DNA from: CAZIIK01 sp964539235
Lineage (GTDB): Bacteria; Pseudomonadota; Gammaproteobacteria; Francisellales; CACEW01
Assembly (NCBI GenBank): GCA_964539235.1
Contig: CAZIIK010000134.1
Span: 1 to 30,693, forward strand
DNA length: 30,693 bases
Direction of reading: 5' to 3'
In this document: positions 26,325 through 30,693 of the stretch, one piece after another
Layout of the letters: each line of letters starts with the position of its first letter
How positions within the stretch are numbered: the first letter of the stretch is position 1
The notes under the pieces: generated by a model
What the model was told of the DNA's origin: nothing
Databases searched by the model: none
Seen by the model: the letters and a program-made list of their open reading frames with translations, nothing else
Position numbers and translations under genes: made by a program

Positions 26325-27584
26325 TTAGCTACTCTGCACCAACAACTTCGGCGTTACAAAAATTAACAACTCTTCTTGTTTTGCCGAATGATCGGTATGA
26401 CGAAACAGCCAACCTAAGACTGGCACGCGACCCAACCACGGCACTTGCTTTGTATCATGACGGGTCTGTTGATTCATAATCCCACCCAATACAACCGTTT
26501 GGCCATTAGGCACCAACACTTGCGTCTTAATCACTGAAGTCGCAATAATCGGGATATTCCCCGCAGTGCCTTTGTCTTTGGTAATAAAATCTTTGGTGAC
26601 CTTGAGATCAAGCAACACCGCGCCTTTGGGTGTGATTTGCGGTGTCACGTATAAACCCAGCACTGCCTTTTTGAATTCAACCTGTGTCGCACCAGTTGGT
26701 GTAGCAGTATTAAATGGCACTTCATCACCTTGCTCGATATAAGCCTGCTGCCGGTTCGCCACAATGAGCTTAGGTGCAGACAAGACTTCGCCTTTTCCCT
26801 GACTTTGCAAAGCTTGCAGAACCAGATTTAAACGACTGCCATCGACCAATTGGCCTAAAGAAAACCCAATACTGCCTGCTGCACCGGCCACCGGTAAATT
26901 CAAGTGTGCTGAAAGAATCCCCATGGTGTTGCGTGTATCAGTTCCTACTGTATTGAGCTGCACACCATAAGCCGTTAAGGCTCGACTATTCACAACTGCA
27001 ATTTTTGCCCGAATCATAATTTGACGCACCGGTACATCTAGCCGGGATAATATGGTTTTGATTTCGGTTAGCTTTTGCGCCGTGTCGTCGATGATCAGGG
27101 TATTGGTCCGCGCATCGACCAGAATATGGCCCCGTTTAGATAATAAACCATGCTGTTGATTAGCTAATAATTTTGACAGTACCGCTGCTTGCGCGTAGTG
27201 CACCGGCCAGACCAACGTATGAACCGGCTGCAATTTCAAATCCTCCTGCGCCAATACAACGGCCTGTTGGTCAGTTGCGATCGCTTCGGATTCAGGCAGC
27301 ACATGGTGCACACCTTGATGAATCTGATCAACTAAACGGTAGCCATTAATCAGCGCCTGGTAAGCCGCTAATGGGGTAACATTATCTAAATGCAGCGCGA
27401 CTGTTCCGGAAATTTTGGGACTGACCACCATATTCATCTGCAACAACTGCGCCATAATTTGCACAGCCGACTTTACAGGCATATCCTGAAAATTAAGTGT
27501 AATACGCTGCGGCACTTGAGCTGCGAGGGTGACCACATAGACCCAGGGCATCAACAACCCAATCAAACACGCAACTTTTTTCAC
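26325..27584 (-). CDS. pilQ: Type IV pilus / competence secretin PilQ (ComE-like)
   Basis: PilQ forms the outer-membrane ring through which type IV pili or incoming DNA pass. A GTG start at 27584, with GGAGG 8 nt upstream, gives 419 residues and a clean signal peptide (KKVACLIGLLMPWVYVVTLA). An N-terminal secretin/TonB short domain (ITLNFQDMPVKSAVQIMAQL) and an N1-type domain (VDARTNTLIIDDT) lead to the secretin barrel, with VPNGQTVVLGGIMN and the C-terminal signature VPWLGRVPVLGWLF. AMIN domains of long PilQs are absent, so it is a compact, Haemophilus ComE-like form. The start overlaps the upstream gene's stop by 4 bp (GTGA). Confidence 0.92.
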   Translation of the reverse strand: MKKVACLIGLLMPWVYVVTLAAQVPQRITLNFQDMPVKSAVQIMAQLLQMNMVVSPKISGTVALHLDNVTPLAAYQALINGYRLVDQIHQGVHHVLPESEAIATDQQAVVLAQEDLKLQPVHTLVWPVHYAQAAVLSKLLANQQHGLLSKRGHILVDARTNTLIIDDTAQKLTEIKTILSRLDVPVRQIMIRAKIAVVNSRALTAYGVQLNTVGTDTRNTMGILSAHLNLPVAGAAGSIGFSLGQLVDGSRLNLVLQALQSQGKGEVLSAPKLIVANRQQAYIEQGDEVPFNTATPTGATQVEFKKAVLGLYVTPQITPKGAVLLDLKVTKDFITKDKGTAGNIPIIATSVIKTQVLVPNGQTVVLGGIMNQQTRHDTKQVPWLGRVPVLGWLFRHTDHSAKQEELLIFVTPKLLVQSS

Positions 27585-28480
27585 ACCGCGCACCTCCAAA
27601 CAGTCCCTAACTTCCACAGCAAAAAACACTGTTTATCAGCGTCGAACAACTGCAGGCCATGAACCATGATGTGTGCCACTTTCAGCTGATGACACAACCA
27701 CTGCCCAAGATGCCAAATACGGACATGCATTGTCATCGTACGCACAACTGCAAATGGTTGCGTCGTATCTAAAACAATACCCAGTAATTGAATACCGGAC
27801 TCGGCATCTGCTTCACGCAACGAGGCATTGGCATGCGCAAAAGGCGAACGCCACGTATCGTGTGATGGGGCAAAATGTTGCGGCACTTGATAGGCATTCC
27901 GAGCCTCTACAAACCGATAAAAACTCAGCTCAGCTGCAAAATTCAATTCACCAGGACGATTGACATCCGGGATGATCTTAATATTCCTCAACTTCCACAC
28001 CAATGTTGAATCAGACAATACCGTTAGAAAATGCATCCAGCCTGAATACTGCCCGTATAACGTGAAAGTCACATTCGACACGATAATAGCCGCATGTGTA
28101 TCTTGGGACACGGATAAACGGACTGTTTGCAATTGAGCCGCACGCGTTGCCACACGAAGCATTTGCAGCAAAGCCTCGGTCTGCCAATGATCATTCAAAC
28201 CCTCTGCAATAGGCTGCTGTTTAATCGTATTCAGTTGCTGCTTGAGCTTCTGTCGCTGATGTTGCAAAGCCTGCTGACGTCGTACAAGTTTCGGATAGTC
28301 CGATTGATGCTGGCGCATTTGACGCAGGGTTTGATACAACGGCCAGGCATAACCGTAGCCCATCAAACACAAGCCACATAGCCACACCAAACTCAATAGC
28401 AACCACCACTGCTGAGCGGACAGATTCAACCCAACCGATTGAGTCACTTTGAAATGATGTAACGCTAGTTTAAAAATCAT
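27581..28480 (-). CDS. PilO-PilP fusion protein
   Basis: The 299-residue product looks like PilO and PilP in one chain. It has one transmembrane helix (about 24-42), a Gln-rich coiled coil (48-90), and a PilO-like ferredoxin-fold region (about 100-191, with FTLYGQYSGWMHFLTVLSD). A linker containing WRSPF resembles the RDPF motif at the start of the PilP periplasmic part. A C-terminal HR-like domain (about 229-295, IQLLGIVLDTTQPFAVVRTM) completes it. The ATG at 28480 is chosen because it overlaps the pilN stop by 11 bp and drops an unconserved N-terminus. Separate PilO and PilP are the rule; PilP's lipobox is lost here. It would bridge PilN in the inner membrane to PilQ. Confidence 0.75.
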   Translation of the reverse strand: MIFKLALHHFKVTQSVGLNLSAQQWWLLLSLVWLCGLCLMGYGYAWPLYQTLRQMRQHQSDYPKLVRRQQALQHQRQKLKQQLNTIKQQPIAEGLNDHWQTEALLQMLRVATRAAQLQTVRLSVSQDTHAAIIVSNVTFTLYGQYSGWMHFLTVLSDSTLVWKLRNIKIIPDVNRPGELNFAAELSFYRFVEARNAYQVPQHFAPSHDTWRSPFAHANASLREADAESGIQLLGIVLDTTQPFAVVRTMTMHVRIWHLGQWLCHQLKVAHIMVHGLQLFDADKQCFLLWKLGTVWRCAV

Positions 28481-29036
28481 GATCAAAATCAGGTGCCGTA
28501 TGTTGCGGAAAATATAATTGCAGCGCATAAACCACTTGCTCTGCCATGCGCTGTATGTGTTGCAACTTCAACTGTGCACCAGTCTGTAAGCAAGTGCGCA
28601 AATGCTGTAATACAGAATCAATCAAGCCAGATTTAGGCAATACCAATACCAAATCACAGCGCCCTTGGACACATTGCAAGTGTTTAAGGTAACCAGGCGC
28701 AATATACTGCGAAAAACATTGAAACATCCCGCGATAATGGCCTTGTGCCCACTGTTGCCACTGACGCGCTTGGGTATGCCTAGCTTGCCATTGCGCAGTA
28801 TCTTTCTGCACTGCAACACGCAGCTGCTGAACCTTGGCATGCAGTTGCAAAAATTTTTGCTTATCAGTCAATAATAAGGCGGTCGGTTTCAAACAAAGCT
28901 CAGCTACCGCCCACATCATGCAGCCACCACATATAAAAGCACCACAGAGGTAATAAGCAAGCATTCGCTTCTGTTGAGCACGGCATGCTTCACGCCATGG
29001 CAATAGATTCAAAACCGGATAATGCTCAAGCATCAT
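28470..29036 (-). CDS. pilN: PilN-like inner-membrane assembly protein
   Basis: PilN links cytoplasmic PilM to periplasmic PilO in the pilus/competence alignment complex. The 188-residue product carries the PilN hallmark NLLPWREACRAQQ near the N-terminus (the PilM-binding tail), one transmembrane helix (about 27-46), then a coiled coil and a small periplasmic domain. It overlaps both pilM and the PilO/P gene by 11 bp. The sequence is diverged; the motif and gene order carry the call. Confidence 0.85.
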   Translation of the reverse strand: MMLEHYPVLNLLPWREACRAQQKRMLAYYLCGAFICGGCMMWAVAELCLKPTALLLTDKQKFLQLHAKVQQLRVAVQKDTAQWQARHTQARQWQQWAQGHYRGMFQCFSQYIAPGYLKHLQCVQGRCDLVLVLPKSGLIDSVLQHLRTCLQTGAQLKLQHIQRMAEQVVYALQLYFPQHTAPDFDHDF

Positions 29037-29634
29037 AACGTGCTCGCTCTAGCATCACTGCGCCACAGGCCGCTTGATAAGGTTTAGAACCTAAAGACGC
29101 TGCTTGTCGTGTCGTAATGCGCTGGTCAACGACAGCTTGTTGATAAGCATGCTGCGCGGATTCCATATAACTCAAAGTCTGCAAACGCAAATAGCGCTTA
29201 TGGGTATGCAGCACCTGCAAATGCGCTTTATCGGTGTAGAACACTTGAACACCGCCCTGTTCGAGATCAACCTGCCAATCCCAATACACATGCTCTAAAT
29301 CGCCTGGTAGTACATCAGCCATTGCGACGGCGATGGTTTCATGCTGCCACCAGACTGACATCTGCGTAAAACCTGACAAATCCATGCGCAAAAAATGTGA
29401 ACGAATGGCAGCTGCCTGCAAACACACCGACACGTATAACCGCCGCAAACGCCCACGCCGATTGGGCCACAGCTCCGTTTTAAAGGTTTGGGAAAATAAA
29501 GTACTCAGCCCCGCAACCATGCCTTGCCGCACACAGTGATAGCTGTGTGATGCTTGTTGCAATAACACATAAGAAACTTGCTCATCGACGTCGATACAAA
29601 GGCCTAAATGAGAACGCATTGACATAAAACCCAC
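29026..29634 (-). CDS. pilM: Compact PilM-like protein
   Basis: PilM is the actin-like cytoplasmic protein that binds the N-terminal tail of PilN. This product is only 202 residues, against about 350 for typical PilM. It starts like one (LGLCIDVDEQVSYVLLQQ) and ends with a PilM-like YQAACGAVMLERARYD, so it looks like a shortened version rather than a cut fragment. The gene order pilM-pilN-pilO/P-pilQ supports the call more than the sequence does. Alternative Met starts exist at residues 4 and 6. It is first in the operon; 114 bp separate it from the divergent methyltransferase gene. Confidence 0.7.
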   Translation of the reverse strand: MGFMSMRSHLGLCIDVDEQVSYVLLQQASHSYHCVRQGMVAGLSTLFSQTFKTELWPNRRGRLRRLYVSVCLQAAAIRSHFLRMDLSGFTQMSVWWQHETIAVAMADVLPGDLEHVYWDWQVDLEQGGVQVFYTDKAHLQVLHTHKRYLRLQTLSYMESAQHAYQQAVVDQRITTRQAASLGSKPYQAACGAVMLERARYDA

Positions 29635-29748
29635 GCAAAATTTGATCGAATTATAAACAATACTGATTATTTTTCAACCACATTTAACCTTTACCTTAGC
29701 ACCTACTTTAAATAAAATAATGCCCCTTTGTTCTCAATAGTAAAATTC

Positions 29749-30543
29749 ATGTCTGGCGCTAGTATTTCCATCGAAAAAAACCAACGATTCTCTCACTCCA
29801 TCTTGTGGCAACTACAAGCTGAATATTTTGAGCGCGAAGGGATTAACGCATGGAATGGCCAGGTACCCTTTTTCATTACCAGCAACCCTTACATTGCCTA
29901 TCAATATGCCCAGGTGATCGTTCGTTTCGTACAAGACTGTGTGAAGCATGGATATGACTCAAACCAACCCTTTTACGTCGTTGAGCTCGGCACCGGCTCA
30001 GGTCAATTCAGTTACTACTGCCTACACGCACTGAAAACTTTGCAAGCACAACTTGGACTGACTGACATCAAAATTTGTTATGTCATGACAGACTTTACCG
30101 AAGCCAACCTCTCTTTCTGGGAATCACAAGCCATATTGCGCCCTTTTGTTGATGACGGCATGCTGGACTTTGCTCTCTATAACCTAGAAACACCCGAAAC
30201 AATTGAATTACGCCACCAAGTCTTAGCACTAACACCTGAGACACTACAGAACCCAGCCGTGCTAGTGGACAACTATATTTTCGATACCGTTAAACACGAC
30301 GTATTTCGTGTTAAAAACGGCCAATTGCACGAAGCGCTATTAAACGCCACCTGCAAGCCAGGTCAGTTAAAAGATGGTAAGCCGGTTAAACTGGAAAACA
30401 TCGAAACCCATTTCAACAACCAACTGTGTCATACCGAGGGTTACTATGAAAATCCCGCCCTCAATCAAGTACTGGCTGACTACGCCCAAACACTGACAGA
30501 AGGCAGTTTTTTATTCCCAGTCGGCGCCTTCCATTGCTTATAA
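29749..30543 (+). CDS. SAM-dependent methyltransferase-like protein, probably 3'-truncated
   Basis: The 264-residue product has the SAM-binding motif I VELGTGSGQFSYY, followed by ICYVMTDFTEANLSFW (a motif II-like acidic strand end) and LVDNYIFDTVKHDVFRV. The N-terminal SILWQLQAEYFEREGINAWN resembles, from memory, a class of large bacterial proteins that join this domain to long tetratricopeptide tails. Here the frame stops right after FPVGAFHCL, and an IS end begins about 25 bp later, so the C-terminal half seems lost. Substrate unknown. The ATG at 29749 is preferred to the in-frame TTG at 29728. Ribosome-binding signals are weak. Confidence 0.6.
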   Translation: MSGASISIEKNQRFSHSILWQLQAEYFEREGINAWNGQVPFFITSNPYIAYQYAQVIVRFVQDCVKHGYDSNQPFYVVELGTGSGQFSYYCLHALKTLQAQLGLTDIKICYVMTDFTEANLSFWESQAILRPFVDDGMLDFALYNLETPETIELRHQVLALTPETLQNPAVLVDNYIFDTVKHDVFRVKNGQLHEALLNATCKPGQLKDGKPVKLENIETHFNNQLCHTEGYYENPALNQVLADYAQTLTEGSFLFPVGAFHCL

Positions 30544-30549
30544 CATTTT

Positions 30550-30563
30550 GGCACTTTAGTGCC
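30550..30563. terminator. Weak hairpin after the methyltransferase gene
   Basis: GGCAC-TTTA-GTGCC forms a 5-bp stem 7 nt after the stop codon. No real T-run follows, so it is at best a weak terminator, or part of the IS end. Confidence 0.35.
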
Positions 30564-30568
30564 TCTGT

Positions 30569-30693
30569 TGTCTAGACAGGTTATTGAGGAAGTGCTCCTA
30601 TTTTTCTTTTCTAAGCTGCTTTCATATTCATTCCTTGTATGCTCTCCCAATACACCTGCATGGGTTTTTGATAATTAAGCGCTTGGTGAAAGC
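30569..30693 (-). mobile_element. End of an IS3-like insertion sequence (partial)
   Basis: The region holds the 3' end of a transposase and a candidate terminal sequence beginning TGTCTAGACAGGTTATTGAG at 30569. The exact boundary is uncertain because the other end of the element is outside the window and no target duplication can be tested. Confidence 0.5.
30611..30693 (-). CDS. IS3-family transposase (integrase core), C-terminal fragment
   Basis: The last 27 codons read FHQALNYQKPMQVYWESIQG, then MNMKAA and a TAG at 30611-30613. HQALNY-x-x-P-x-x-V-Y is the conserved tail of the IS3-family (rve integrase core) transposases, just after the DDE catalytic domain. The DDE residues are off the right edge. 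It faces the methyltransferase gene, which it may have interrupted. Confidence 0.8.
   Translation of the reverse strand, partial: FHQALNYQKPMQVYWESIQGMNMKAA

Overview
The window reads as chromosomal DNA of a gammaproteobacterium with a moderate-to-low GC content. The housekeeping proteins (inorganic pyrophosphatase, PyrE, AlaS, HemE/HemH, PanBCD, AceE-type pyruvate dehydrogenase, MlaA) are of gammaproteobacterial type. A eukaryotic-like protein kinase, a secreted asparaginase and small lineage-specific proteins would suit a host-associated lineage such as the Legionellales. That placement is an inference; no rRNA, tRNA or other taxonomic marker is present.

Layout. 1-5600: the 5' end of an archaeal-type AAA ATPase (- strand) whose start codon lies in a 15-bp inverted repeat; a membrane-anchored coiled-coil protein; mlaA (-); ppa; two tandem hairpins; cca-pyrE, translationally coupled; a strong bidirectional terminator; a frameshifted helix-turn-helix gene; and a small protein with an RMF-like domain and a C-terminal hydrophobic segment. 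5600-10170 (-): alaS-hemE-hemH, each pair overlapping by 11 bp. 10240-11480: a two-gene cassette of tiny membrane proteins (-) with two tandem terminators, then about 740 bp without a gene. 11480-13400 (-): panB-panC-panD, coenzyme A precursor synthesis. 13650-16550: an APC-family amino acid permease (-) and an AAA_14/DUF4143 ATPase-nuclease-like protein (-) preceded by 33-bp tandem repeats. 16650-18143 (+): a eukaryotic-like kinase broken by one missing T. 18100-24700 (-): the pyruvate dehydrogenase operon aceE-aceF-lpdA with the GTPase gene rbgA/ylqF close behind. 25038-26318 (+): a periplasmic asparaginase. 26325-29634 (-): a compact pilM-pilN-pilO/P-pilQ cluster of the competence / type IV pilus secretin type, with PilO and PilP fused. 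29749-30693: a methyltransferase-like gene that appears cut short, followed by the end of an IS3-like element.

The gene groups make sense as units: haem synthesis, pantothenate synthesis, the complete pyruvate dehydrogenase complex, and the inner-membrane platform plus outer-membrane secretin for DNA uptake or pili. The parts that stand out are the two unrelated AAA ATPases with strong 5' dyad repeats, the tandem hairpins between ppa and cca, and three one-base losses, all in A/T homopolymers, that break the HTH gene (two) and the kinase gene (one). These losses are either real decay or homopolymer undercalling in the assembly.
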